Shown: in pieces, positions 1 to 7,168 of the stretch
Layout of the letters: each line of letters opens with the position of its first letter
Numbering within the stretch: position 1 is the first letter of the stretch
Assembly: GCA_001627925.1 (NCBI GenBank)
Contig: LUQC01000048.1
Coordinates: 1 to 41,474, forward strand
Origin: Rhodobacteraceae bacterium REDSEA-S34_B6
GTDB taxonomy: Bacteria > Pseudomonadota > Alphaproteobacteria > Rhodobacterales > Rhodobacteraceae
Reading direction: 5' to 3'
DNA: 41,474 bases
Program-made: the position numbers and the translations under genes
The notes under the pieces: generated by a model
What the model was told of the DNA's origin: nothing
The model's input: the letters and a program-made list of their open reading frames with translations, nothing else
The model's database searches: none

Positions 1-32
1 AGCTTAATCATTCGTGCTTTGAGGTTACGCAT

Positions 33-347
33 TCAGTGTTTAATGAATGCATCTGGATAATTGGTAAAGTAATCTTTAGATATTGGAGTCATGACGCCAG
101 TCTCAATTACAGCACCACCCTTCCTCCTTATTTCGGTCAGCTCTTCGTCCGCGCCAAATGCTTGAAGCACTTCCATACTTGGAAACATCATTATTGCGTG
201 AAGCTGGGTAGGGTCATCCTTTTCTGTTCCAGCGAATAAAAACTTTATCCCCATGCTGGCTAATCTTTAATCTTGTGATTTTACCATAGCAGACCAAGTA
301 TCAAAACCTTTACTTATTTTAATAGCACTTTTTACTATTATCGCCAT
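33..347 (-). pseudogene. Small alpha/beta-barrel-like protein gene with an in-frame TAA at codon 27
   Basis: Reading the minus strand from an ATG at 347, preceded by a purine-rich AAAGGGGATA, gives 26 codons beginning MAIIVKSAIK. A TAA follows at 269-267. The same frame then stays open for 77 codons and ends AFIKH. The only internal ATG (254) lies inside the conserved-looking part and has no good ribosome-binding site, so a 73-residue product would lack its first beta strand and helix. The joined protein (about 103 residues) looks like the small dimeric alpha/beta-barrel proteins of marine bacteria, with segments such as AGTEKDDPTQLH and ESGVMTPISK-type motifs. One G-to-T change (GAA to TAA) would explain the stop. 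I infer a recently inactivated gene; a sequencing error or readthrough cannot be excluded. Function unknown. Confidence 0.6.
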
Positions 348-473
348 TTTTATCCCCTTTTTCATATTAATTTATGGATTTGTTTTTGCACTTAGACCTA
401 TTCCGTCATTTCTTCCATCATATAGAGTATATAAACATCATACCATTGTTACTACCTCTGTAACGACTCCACG

Positions 474-791
474 TTATTTTGGTGCAACATCGCACGAAAT
501 CTGCACACCCCGATAGCTCGTAGTTTTATTCATAATCTTATCTCGCCACCGTGCCTCTAATTTGCTCCAAATGGGTAAACATGCTTCCATTGCGTCTTTA
601 TCTCGATACTCAAAAATATGTCCTAATTGGTGCTTGTCGGACTTATTCCAAATACGCGTGGTCGTGTACCTTTCTAATCCAAGTTCGTAGAGTGTTGGTA
701 GATATTCATCTTTAACATTCGTCCAGCGCTTGTCACTTAATTCCAACTCATTTTCAGACATAAATGTTTGAATAGTTATATTAATTAGCAT
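474..791 (-). CDS. Small hypothetical protein, possible dimeric alpha/beta barrel
   Basis: This 105-residue protein starts MLINITIQTF. Its ATG at 791 follows a GGGGGATTAA stretch that can act as ribosome-binding site. The pattern is a beta strand (MLINITIQTF), a long charged helix rich in Glu, Lys and Tyr (about 12-40), a strand with RIWNKSDKHQ, a second helix with two Trp (WSKLEARWRDKI), and a final strand near YRGVQISCDV. This order is like the stress-response or antibiotic-monooxygenase barrel fold, but I do not recognise a named family. It has no signal peptide or membrane segment, so it is likely cytoplasmic. It lies between an interrupted small gene of similar style and a divergent EamA permease. 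Function unknown. Confidence 0.6.
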   Translation of the reverse strand: MLINITIQTFMSENELELSDKRWTNVKDEYLPTLYELGLERYTTTRIWNKSDKHQLGHIFEYRDKDAMEACLPIWSKLEARWRDKIMNKTTSYRGVQISCDVAPK

Positions 792-934
792 TTAATCCCC
801 CAAGTTTTACTGCGATTTGCGACACCAGTGTCGGAATAATGTAAGATTGCTCTAAATTCATCTTATAGCAATCCCCGGAGCCTGTATGAACATTTACATT
901 TGTATGGCTATTGCGACCTGAGGAGTAATTTTCG

Positions 935-1840
935 TTGAATATTCGCGGTAATATATTTGGTGTGGCGGCTATTATTTTATTTGCTACGGGCTTTCCAGCA
1001 GCGGACAAATTGTTGCAGACTTGGGGAGTAATAACGCTCATTGCTCTACGGAATTTATTGGCTTTGTGCGTAATGATCTCTTTAATTTTTTTTCTAGAGA
1101 AAAGCGTTGTTCTTCGGAAGCTTCCTTGGTTCAAGGGTTTCTGGATTGGAGGAATAGGTTTCGGTTTTGGTTCCCTGCTTCTTTTGATCGCTCAGGCAAT
1201 GTCAGATGCAACTACAGCAGCTTTAGCTGCTGCTGCTATGCCAATTTTTGGCGTCGGATTAGAGGTGGCGCTTGACGGGCGTCGTTTAAGTGCCCGTTTT
1301 TTATTAGCCGTTGCTCTAGTTCTTTTAGGAGGTGCATTAGCCACTGGTGTAACCCTGGGAGAGTCCTCAGTTAGCTCAGGCTTTGCCTTGGGCCTATTGG
1401 CGTCAGGTATTTTTGCTTGGGGATCGCGGGAAACTGTAAAATCTTTCCCTAACCTGTCTCCTTTGTCGCGTACTGCAGTTACCACGTCTGGTATGTTTGG
1501 GTTTGTAGCTATTCCATGCTTGGTTGCTATGTTTCTTCAGCACTCTTGGTCAACGGTGGGAGCATTCGATATTTCAAACTTAGGTCTTTTAATTATCTAT
1601 GCCTGCCTCGCCTTGGGCATCTCACAAATTTTTTGGATAAAGGCCGTTGACGAAATTGGGATTGGAATCGCATCCTTTCATCTAAATGCAACTCCTTTTT
1701 ACGTGATGATTATTGTTTATTTATTTGGGTCAGATTGGAACTGGATGCAGGTCTTGGGCGCAGCTATTTTGACTGTCGGAACGTTACTGGCACAATTGCC
1801 TGAGAAAGACCCTATCCATGATAGCAGCGTAAAGTCATAA
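935..1840 (+). CDS. EamA/DMT-family transporter
   Basis: This is a 301-residue integral membrane protein with about ten hydrophobic helices in two similar halves, the usual size and layout of the drug/metabolite transporter superfamily (EamA). The start is a TTG at 935 with GAGGAG ending 9 bases upstream; no ATG fits better. The first helix (GNIFGVAAIILFATGFPAAD) and the repeat-end sequence MQVLGAAILTVGTLLAQLP are typical. The tail after the last helix is short and polar. Family members export or import small metabolites such as amino acids, but the substrate cannot be read from sequence. It stands alone, between a minus-strand small gene and a minus-strand pseudogene. Two more EamA proteins occur in this window, and this one is not an obvious recent copy of either. 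Confidence 0.85.
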   Translation: MNIRGNIFGVAAIILFATGFPAADKLLQTWGVITLIALRNLLALCVMISLIFFLEKSVVLRKLPWFKGFWIGGIGFGFGSLLLLIAQAMSDATTAALAAAAMPIFGVGLEVALDGRRLSARFLLAVALVLLGGALATGVTLGESSVSSGFALGLLASGIFAWGSRETVKSFPNLSPLSRTAVTTSGMFGFVAIPCLVAMFLQHSWSTVGAFDISNLGLLIIYACLALGISQIFWIKAVDEIGIGIASFHLNATPFYVMIIVYLFGSDWNWMQVLGAAILTVGTLLAQLPEKDPIHDSSVKS

Positions 1841-1899
1841 AATTTACGGCGGTAACAAATTTTAAATTAAATAATAAATAATGCGTATTTTGATTGAGT

Positions 1900-2172
1900 T
1901 CAGTCAATCGTTGGGCCATCAAAAACTATAGTCTCATACACATGATGACCGTACATTTCCCACCACTGCGCAGCGATTGCCTGAGCTTGGTTGAGCAAAT
2001 CCTCGTTTTCATAAACAGATGTCATCATGGTCGACTTGTCACCGGTTCGTACGATATGCCTGCTTAGCGAAGCTGGCATATTGTCGGGATACCACTTTTT
2101 CCATGCGATTACTGCTACTTCCAAATCTTGTTCAGATTTGAATTCTGTGCTTATAATGCGCGCTTATGGCAT
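1900..2172 (-). pseudogene. Small hypothetical gene interrupted by TAA at codon 3
   Basis: On the minus strand a good ribosome-binding site (GAGGAG) lies about 8 bases before an ATG at 2172. The reading is ATG CCA TAA, and the same frame then stays open for 88 codons to the end at 1900. The downstream part begins ARIISTEFKSEQDLEVAV and contains WKKWYPDNMP and WWEMYGHHVYE. Without the TAA the protein would be 90 residues, beginning MPxARIIST, a natural beta-strand start. A TTG at 2124 could give a 74-residue fragment, but it has no ribosome-binding site and would remove the first strand. One base change (AAA or GAA to TAA) accounts for the lesion. The protein family is not recognised; size and pattern resemble other small alpha/beta-barrel proteins nearby. 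Confidence 0.55.
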
Positions 2173-2505
2173 TGTGTAACTCCTCTTTTGAAAACATTTT
2201 TGCAAACGCTACTACTTCTGACAATTGAAAATCAAAATATGATTGAAAAGATACTCAGAACGCTTGGTTTTTGCACTAGTCATAAATCTTAAAAGAAAAT
2301 TTCAAACCAGAATGCTATAAATTTCGCAAAAGCCCTAACTCAAATAAATGATTTAATGTGGAGGGATGTGTTTAAGGTTTAAGACACATGCTTTCGCATT
2401 AGAAATAGACATTAGAGAATGTATTTATAAATTCATAACAAAAATCGTTGTCTTTGTATAAAAATATCTTAACGTTTCTGAAACGTTTTACCTTATGGAG
2501 TTAGT
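2173..2505. other. Intergenic region, 333 bp, AT-rich
   Basis: This gap lies between the interrupted small gene (leftward) and the acyltransferase gene (rightward). It is AT-rich and holds the GAGGAG site of the leftward gene and, near its right end, a perfect 7-bp inverted repeat. A 32-codon ORF starting at 2366 has its GGAGG directly against the ATG and does not look real. I see no RNA gene. Confidence 0.5.
2471..2487. promoter_or_regulatory. Perfect inverted repeat upstream of acyltransferase gene
   Basis: AACGTTT-CTG-AAACGTT is a perfect 7-bp inverted repeat with a 3-base spacer, ending 18 bases before the ATG at 2506. Position and symmetry suit an operator for a dimeric repressor or a small hairpin close to the ribosome-binding site. 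No regulator gene is adjacent. Confidence 0.4.
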
Positions 2506-3627
2506 ATGCAAAGGCATCATGATTTGGATTTTTTAAGAGCGTTCGCAATGATGATGGGCTTAGTCTTTCATGCACCTCTTTTGTTTTGGTTTCCAGATTT
2601 CGCAAAAGTCTATGGTATAGAGAATATAGCACCAGCTGAGGAATGGGTTAATATATTAGGCCGTTTCATAAGTAGCTGGCGAATGCCTTTATTTTTCTCA
2701 CTATCAGGTTTTTTTGCAATTCTAGTTATAGAAAGAAAAGGTATCTCACAATTTTTAAAGGATCGCATTATCAGAGTAGGTTTAACATGCTTAGTATTCT
2801 CCGCGTTGTATGATATCTCAGACGGAAGCTTTGACTACACTACAGTGCATTTGTGGTTCCTTTATGAGCTAATCATCTTTGTTTTTTGCTTTTCTATATT
2901 GTACAAGTTTAGGTTGCTTAAAAACTTATTATGTATGAAGATATCTACAAAATTTATGTTAATCTTTGCTCTATGGTTAATCTCGACTGTGCCTCTTGCA
3001 TATATTCTGAATAACTGGTGGCATCCATTAGCATTAAAGGCTTCATCCGGCTACTTTGATCTAAAAATAGGAAATATGCTCTATTATTTTTCATATTTTT
3101 TGGCAGGCGTAATGCTCTACTCAAATCAAAACATCCTCATCAAACTACAAAAGACTCAGACTATTTTTCTTCTAAGTTTTCTATCTATATTTGCATTTTT
3201 CGTTCGCGTTTATTCAGATCATCTGACCATAGGGCAGGCTGATGATTTAAGTAACGTAGCAAAAATGGAGTTTGATCCAATGCTAGTATTTTTTAATGCC
3301 TGTATGATAGGAATGAACTCTGTTCTGTTTTGTTTGTTGTTTATTGGATTAGCATCGAAATTTATAAAATCAGGCAGTGCAATTCTTAGTTGGTTTGTTG
3401 AGCTTTCCTACCCAATATACATTATACATATTATCCCGATTACTATGATGACTGCTGTATTCTATAATCTGGAGTTTAACCAGTTTAATATATTGCCACT
3501 AACCGTAATTGCCGGTTTCACTGTCTGTGTTATTTTATATTACGTATTTATTAAATATACCCCACTTAACTGGCTGATAAATGGTTACTCTAAATCACCG
3601 TTAAAAATAAAGTTCTTAGGCGCTTAA
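2506..3627 (+). CDS. Acyltransferase 3 family membrane protein (OpgC/MdoC-like)
   Basis: This 373-residue protein has about ten membrane helices. It begins HHDLDFLRAFAMMMGLVFHA, the signature start of acyltransferase family 3 (Asp-Phe-x-Arg-Ala on helix 1, then a His on the same helix). Later motifs WRMPLFFSLSGFFA and a C-terminal SYPIYIIHI are also family features. The proteins move acyl groups (often succinyl or acetyl) from the cytoplasm onto sugars or glucans outside; OpgC succinylates periplasmic glucans and is the closest style I can name. The ATG at 2506 is preceded by GGAG at good spacing, and a perfect inverted repeat lies just upstream. It appears to be a single-gene unit. The exact substrate is unknown. 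Confidence 0.85.
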   Translation: MQRHHDLDFLRAFAMMMGLVFHAPLLFWFPDFAKVYGIENIAPAEEWVNILGRFISSWRMPLFFSLSGFFAILVIERKGISQFLKDRIIRVGLTCLVFSALYDISDGSFDYTTVHLWFLYELIIFVFCFSILYKFRLLKNLLCMKISTKFMLIFALWLISTVPLAYILNNWWHPLALKASSGYFDLKIGNMLYYFSYFLAGVMLYSNQNILIKLQKTQTIFLLSFLSIFAFFVRVYSDHLTIGQADDLSNVAKMEFDPMLVFFNACMIGMNSVLFCLLFIGLASKFIKSGSAILSWFVELSYPIYIIHIIPITMMTAVFYNLEFNQFNILPLTVIAGFTVCVILYYVFIKYTPLNWLINGYSKSPLKIKFLGA

Positions 3628-3693
3628 ACAGTTAAGCAAATAGCAAATTATCTAAATCAAATAAACGCCTAAGTTTTCTGGCGTTAGTTTGCG

Positions 3694-3962
3694 TTAAGAA
3701 TGTCTCCTATCTTGGGCTGCACGCCAAAGCTGGAAGTCGCGCACTGTGCTTTCATAGTCATCCTCCGCCAGTAGGCTCGAGAGAGCGTGTTCTGACGCTA
3801 ACCAATTTTCATGCGCTCCAACTTTTCCCGGTCTTCACGATTGACCTCTTCTCAAAGAACAATGCGATTGGTGATAGTTTCTTCTTTTAAGTCTAACTAA
3901 TGTGCGACATGCGTCTCTCTAACATTACGGTACTCCATAGCCCGATTGTATTTGCTGCCATA
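3694..3962 (-). pseudogene. Decayed coding relic with two stops and a frameshift
   Basis: The minus strand reads, from 3962, YGSKYNRAMEYRNVRETHVA, then a TAG. It continues LDLKEETITNRIVL, then a TGA, then EEVNREDREK. A one-base shift at the GGGAAAA run (about 3818-3824) restores GAHENWLASEHALSSLL, followed by AEDDYESTVRDFQLWRAAQ and a natural-looking end DRRHS-stop at 3694. The pieces have the charge pattern of a real soluble protein, and the stretch is less AT-rich than its surroundings. Upstream of 3962 the frame is closed, so only a C-terminal part is left. I do not recognise the family. At least three lesions make a functional product unlikely. Confidence 0.5.
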
Positions 3963-4042
3963 TTAAAAGTTAGACTTAAAGTTCGAATCAATAAGCTTAA
4001 TTTATCTAGAAATTATGAAGTAATATCGGGAACTTTGTGCAC

Positions 4043-4216
4043 TTATGTGTGGATAATAATGCTTTCGTTGTGGATAACCTTGTTAGTTAATTTTTTTTGC
4101 TTGGATATAAGATAAATTTGGTCGAAAGTAGTTTCAAGCTGGTTGGGGGGAACGTAATTCATTTTACTGCCACAATCGAAACATAAGCTGGTAAGGGCTT
4201 GAAAGTTATCTTTCAT
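4043..4216 (-). CDS. 57-residue hypothetical protein with a CxxC zinc knuckle
   Basis: The minus strand from an ATG at 4216 encodes 57 residues: MKDNFQALTSLCFDCGSKM, then a part containing NYVPPNQLE, then a polar tail. C12 and C15 with the following Gly look like one half of a zinc ribbon (CxxCG). An in-frame TAG sits just upstream, so the ATG is the only start; the ribosome-binding site (GCGGAAA) is weak. The last 14 codons contain two exact DnaA-box sequences, which may bias how the tail reads. It could be a real small metal-binding protein or a chance ORF. The ordered start and CxxC favour the former slightly. It lies alone in an 800-base region between the acyltransferase gene and a small membrane protein gene. 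Confidence 0.4.
   Translation of the reverse strand: MKDNFQALTSLCFDCGSKMNYVPPNQLETTFDQIYLISKQKKLTNKVIHNESIIIHT
4048..4077. promoter_or_regulatory. Two exact DnaA boxes 21 bp apart
   Basis: TGTGGATAA occurs at 4048-4056 and again at 4069-4077; its complement TTATCCACA is the strong DnaA-box consensus. The copies are in the same orientation with a 21-bp period, about two helical turns, and T-rich DNA follows at 4083-4097. They fall inside the 3' end of the small ORF at 4043-4216. They might titrate DnaA or mark a replication-linked site, but no dnaA, parA, gidA or hemE gene is near and I do not call an origin. Confidence 0.4.
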
Positions 4217-4320
4217 TTTCCGCTAAGGCTTGGGTAAATTATATGGCGCAAGTTATTTAATTTGCAGATTTATAGGGCAACCTATTTTGAGGTTTTGATA
4301 ATCCCGATTGGTTTGCATAG

Positions 4321-4357
4321 GCGTCTCTAGATTTATCTAGAGGCGCTTATGTGTTTT
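4321..4357 (+). terminator. Strong hairpin, terminator-like on the plus strand
   Basis: GCGTCTCTAGAT-TT-ATCTAGAGGCGC forms a 12-pair stem with one G-T pair and a 2-base loop (4321-4346). On the plus strand it is followed by TTATGTGTTTTT; on the minus strand an A-rich tract precedes it. It lies about 90 bases beyond the end of the minus-strand gene at 4438-4878, so it may work in either direction. No plus-strand gene ends just before it, leaving room for an unrecognised transcript. Confidence 0.45.
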
Positions 4358-4437
4358 TGACTTTAACGATATTGGAGTTGAAAATTTGATACTTCCGACC
4401 TCTATTTTATCTGAAGTAACATGTACTTTTTATTGCT

Positions 4438-4878
4438 TTAGTTTTCCGCACCAATTTTAATCCTTGGACCCCAAGTAGTACCCAGTATCATGAGCAATAT
4501 TACAAGGGTAAGAAGTACTGAAGGAATATCTGCAAACATGGGTGGTTCCATTAAATAGTCGCCACTGGTAATGCCAGAATTATTTAACCATGCTTTGCCC
4601 TGTATCGATAGTTCCACACCTGATTCTTGTAGTTCTGCAAGCCGGGCCGCAGTATTTGTATCAAATAGAACTCTCCATCCAGCAAGCTGAAGGCTAAAAA
4701 ATGAGACGAACACGCCAAAAATAGATGTTAATATTTTTGCTGCTATATTTCCTCCAGACTCATTTGTAACTCTCGCTGCCCTAAGAGCAATGAATATTAA
4801 TATTGCCAAAGCAACCATATACATCCCGTTATTAATGTAATTCAAACTGTTGTTTTCTAAAATTTCAAATTCACTCAT
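4438..4878 (-). CDS. Hypothetical small membrane protein
   Basis: The protein has 146 residues with three likely membrane helices: about 19-34 (MYMVALAILIFIALRA), 48-67 (ILTSIFGVFVSFFSLQL) and 118-134 (VLLTLVILLMILG). Between the second and third is a polar loop of about 45 residues with WLNNSGITSGDYLMEPPMF. The N terminus is acidic and the C terminus ends in basic then acidic residues. I do not recognise the family. It starts 15 bases after the end of the GYD-domain gene on the same strand, so the two are probably co-transcribed and may act together. No catalytic motif is visible. Confidence 0.65.
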   Translation of the reverse strand: MSEFEILENNSLNYINNGMYMVALAILIFIALRAARVTNESGGNIAAKILTSIFGVFVSFFSLQLAGWRVLFDTNTAARLAELQESGVELSIQGKAWLNNSGITSGDYLMEPPMFADIPSVLLTLVILLMILGTTWGPRIKIGAEN

Positions 4879-4893
4879 ATTTATTTCCTTTCT

Positions 4894-5223
4894 TTATGAT
4901 TTTGGAACAGTGTACGAAACTTCTTGCATTTTTTTAGATGAAATTACCAACTCTGGGCCTGTCCAGCAGGTGACTGTTTTTATTTCACTAACGGCTCCGC
5001 CAAGGTATGCTGACATTACAAGCGCCATATAATCAGTTTGTGTTTCAAAGTCACTTATAACTACGACCTCAAAGTCCTGACCAATTAAACCGTAAAAGCC
5101 TAAAAACTTTCCGCCAGCGCTTTCGACAGCCGTTTTCAGGCTAGCTGTTCGGTCTTCGCCATTTTTCATCATACTCATGGCGACATCTTCTTTATAATTC
5201 ACATAAGTAAATCGAACCGTCAT
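4894..5223 (-). CDS. GYD domain-containing protein
   Basis: This 109-residue protein fits the GYD family (Pfam PF08734), small dimeric alpha/beta-barrel proteins. The sequence shows a first strand (MTVRFTYVNYKED), a helix that includes the family-typical R-x-x-x-x-x-x-A-x-x-x-x-G-G pattern (RTASLKTAVESAGGKFLGFY), the strand FEVVVISDF, and a helix with MALVMSAYLGGAV. A family Tyr-Asp pair is replaced by GQDFEVV, close to the usual GQYDVV. The role of GYD proteins is unknown; they are cytoplasmic and common in soil and marine bacteria. The gene precedes the small membrane protein gene by 15 bases, likely one operon, and follows an EamA gene by about 100 bases. The start ATG has a GGAGAAT site upstream. 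Confidence 0.75.
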   Translation of the reverse strand: MTVRFTYVNYKEDVAMSMMKNGEDRTASLKTAVESAGGKFLGFYGLIGQDFEVVVISDFETQTDYMALVMSAYLGGAVSEIKTVTCWTGPELVISSKKMQEVSYTVPKS

Positions 5224-5325
5224 TTAGATTCTCCATTAATTTAAATGTAGTAATTGGGAGCGCAACAGAGCATTTACTCAAGTACATTTACTGTACTCTG
5301 CAAAGGCGAATTTAATAAAAAAATT

Positions 5326-6198
5326 TTATTGGACTCCTTTAGAACTCTTTATAGAGAAAAAGTAAGTTAGAGCCAAAATAACAATAGTACCCCCAATAAT
5401 TGTAAGAAATTTGGGACTTTCATTCGTGAATGTCCACACCCATAACGGTCCCAATATAGTTTCTAAAAGCATAATAATACTGACATTTGAGGCCGGTGTC
5501 ATTCTTGAGGCCTTTGATAAAAGTATAAATGATAGTGGAAGAATGAATAAGCCAGTGATTGATATATAAAACATACTTTTCAGATTAATTTCTGATGCAC
5601 TTGGCCAAAAATAAAACGCCAATAATCCGCACAAAATTCCACCAGTTCCAAGTGCCAGTGGAAATGCAACTTCTTTATTTTTTCTTATAATTACAAAATT
5701 ACAAGCAAGGCTAAAGGCTACTACAAGGCCACACAGACCACCTAATACAGACGATGGGTTAAATACATCATACGAGTTGATATCACCTATGACAGATAGA
5801 GTTACACCAAAAAATACTATAAGAACTATAGCCCAAGTTCTAATATCCACCGTTTCTTTTAATACTACTGCACCTAAGATAATTGAGAAAACAGGAACAG
5901 TGGCTACTGCGATTAAAACGATCGCTACGGGAGCAAGGTAGATACCATATGCGAAACAAAAAACATTTGCCATTTGAACAACGACAAGGGCCGCAAAGCT
6001 TTTACACCATATTTTTGGTTTTACCCCACTTCTCGATAAAATAAATGGAATAAGCCCGATCAAAAAGAAAATACTACCGGCTTGGGTTGCCCTCCAAGCG
6101 ACCATTTGACCACCAGTCAGTTCTGATAACCTCATCAATAGTGTATCAGGTGTTAAAATTAAGGCACCGAAAAGTGCTAAAACGACGCCAGGGTTCAA
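5326..6198 (-). CDS. EamA/DMT-family transporter
   Basis: The protein has 290 residues, about ten hydrophobic helices and two EamA repeats, as usual for drug/metabolite transporters. The first helix reads VVLALFGALILTPDTLLMRL and the first repeat ends with a family-like VVVQMANVFCFAYGIYLAPV. The second repeat ends MLLETILGPLWVWTFTNESP, the common EamA helix-9 motif, then a short basic tail. The proposed start is a TTG at 6198; no in-frame ATG lies upstream before a stop, so the start is uncertain by a few codons. It is divergent from the methyltransferase gene at 6353, sharing a 150-base AT-rich promoter region, and is followed by the GYD gene. Substrate unknown. Confidence 0.85.
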   Translation of the reverse strand: MNPGVVLALFGALILTPDTLLMRLSELTGGQMVAWRATQAGSIFFLIGLIPFILSRSGVKPKIWCKSFAALVVVQMANVFCFAYGIYLAPVAIVLIAVATVPVFSIILGAVVLKETVDIRTWAIVLIVFFGVTLSVIGDINSYDVFNPSSVLGGLCGLVVAFSLACNFVIIRKNKEVAFPLALGTGGILCGLLAFYFWPSASEINLKSMFYISITGLFILPLSFILLSKASRMTPASNVSIIMLLETILGPLWVWTFTNESPKFLTIIGGTIVILALTYFFSIKSSKGVQ

Positions 6199-6352
6199 AT
6201 TACTATTACCACGTTAGAAATTTAAATATTTATGATAAATATTTGCACTTGGTTACACTTTATTTTCAAAACGTTCTAGCTTGTTATTGAATAAATAAAT
6301 TTCTTAAATTAACTTTATTGAGGTTTAAAGTTTCCAGAATTGGGTTCTTATT

Positions 6353-7150
6353 ATGACTGACAATATACCTGAAATTATTTTTGATGATGGTGAAAGTTAT
6401 GAACGTTTTATGGGTGTATGGTCCCGTAAAGTAGGGGCCCAATTTATTGATTGGATTAAATTTTCTAAATCACTAAATTTTTTAGATGTAGGGTGTGGAA
6501 ACGGAGCATTTTCTGTTCAAATTGATGACTTATGTAACCCATCAAGCATAACTGGTATTGATCCTTCAAGTGCTCAAATTGATTATGCTAGCAGGCGGGA
6601 AATCAATGTTCCATCCCAATTTGAGGTTGGTGATTCAATGTCCTTGCCATTTCAAGACGATAAATTTGATGCTTCAATAATGGCATTGGTTATATTTTTT
6701 GTACCAGATCCTAAAAAGGGTGTCGCGGAAATGCTGAGGGTGACTAAACCGGGAGGAACTTTGGCGGCATACGCTTGGGACGTAATGTCCGGAGGATTGC
6801 CTATGGAGCCAATGCATAAAATTCTGAGGGAAATTGGAATCGAGTATCCTTTACCTCCTAGCGTGCATGCGTCTCAAAAAAGAAACATGAAAGAAATATG
6901 GACTGATTTGGGAATGTCTGGGGTAGAAACAACAACTTTTTATGTAAAACGCTCATTCAAAAACTTTGATGACTACTGGAATATATATTCAGTAGGCCCC
7001 TCGATGTCAGGAACATTGAAAGCTTTAAGTCCTGAGACTGTCAGAGAGATTAAAGTAAAGCTAAATAATACATTAGAGCGGGATTCTGATGATAATATAA
7101 TTACTTACGCATTTGCTAATGCGGTAAAAGGTGTAAAGACTGAATCTTAA
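6353..7150 (+). CDS. Class I SAM-dependent methyltransferase
   Basis: The protein has 265 residues with the Rossmann-like methyltransferase fold. Motif I is LDVGCGNGAFSVQI (about residues 43-56), the acidic motif II is GIDPSSAQI (about 70), and the post-motif region has FDASIMALVIFFVPDPKKG and MLRVTKPGGTLAAYAW, the common Methyltransf_11 pattern. The C-terminal third (after about 160) is a substrate-recognition part with an FKNFDDYWNIY segment. Related marine proteins are annotated only as class I methyltransferases; the substrate is not evident. The start ATG lacks a strong ribosome-binding site, but the next Met is deep inside motif I. It converges with the CobW-like gene, whose end is 18 bases away, and no other gene is co-directional. 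Confidence 0.85.
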   Translation: MTDNIPEIIFDDGESYERFMGVWSRKVGAQFIDWIKFSKSLNFLDVGCGNGAFSVQIDDLCNPSSITGIDPSSAQIDYASRREINVPSQFEVGDSMSLPFQDDKFDASIMALVIFFVPDPKKGVAEMLRVTKPGGTLAAYAWDVMSGGLPMEPMHKILREIGIEYPLPPSVHASQKRNMKEIWTDLGMSGVETTTFYVKRSFKNFDDYWNIYSVGPSMSGTLKALSPETVREIKVKLNNTLERDSDDNIITYAFANAVKGVKTES

Positions 7151-7168
7151 GATCTTTGTAATAATATT

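Noticed and set aside
781-1134. 117-residue minus-strand frame over the start of the EamA gene
   Set aside because: It overlaps the 5' part of a clear EamA gene, has low-complexity polar sequence, and no good start; only its last 26 codons are free and no family fits.
2366-2464. 32-codon ORF after a GGAGG in the gap before the acyltransferase gene
   Set aside because: The GGAGG touches the ATG, too close for use, and the peptide has no recognisable pattern.
4048-4077. A chromosomal origin of replication
   Set aside because: Only two DnaA boxes are seen, inside a small ORF, with no origin-type genes around.
3900-4115. 71-residue plus-strand frame in the gap after the acyltransferase gene
   Set aside because: It overlaps both the relic and the 57-residue ORF on the other strand, has no ribosome-binding site, and its composition is that of random AT-rich DNA.
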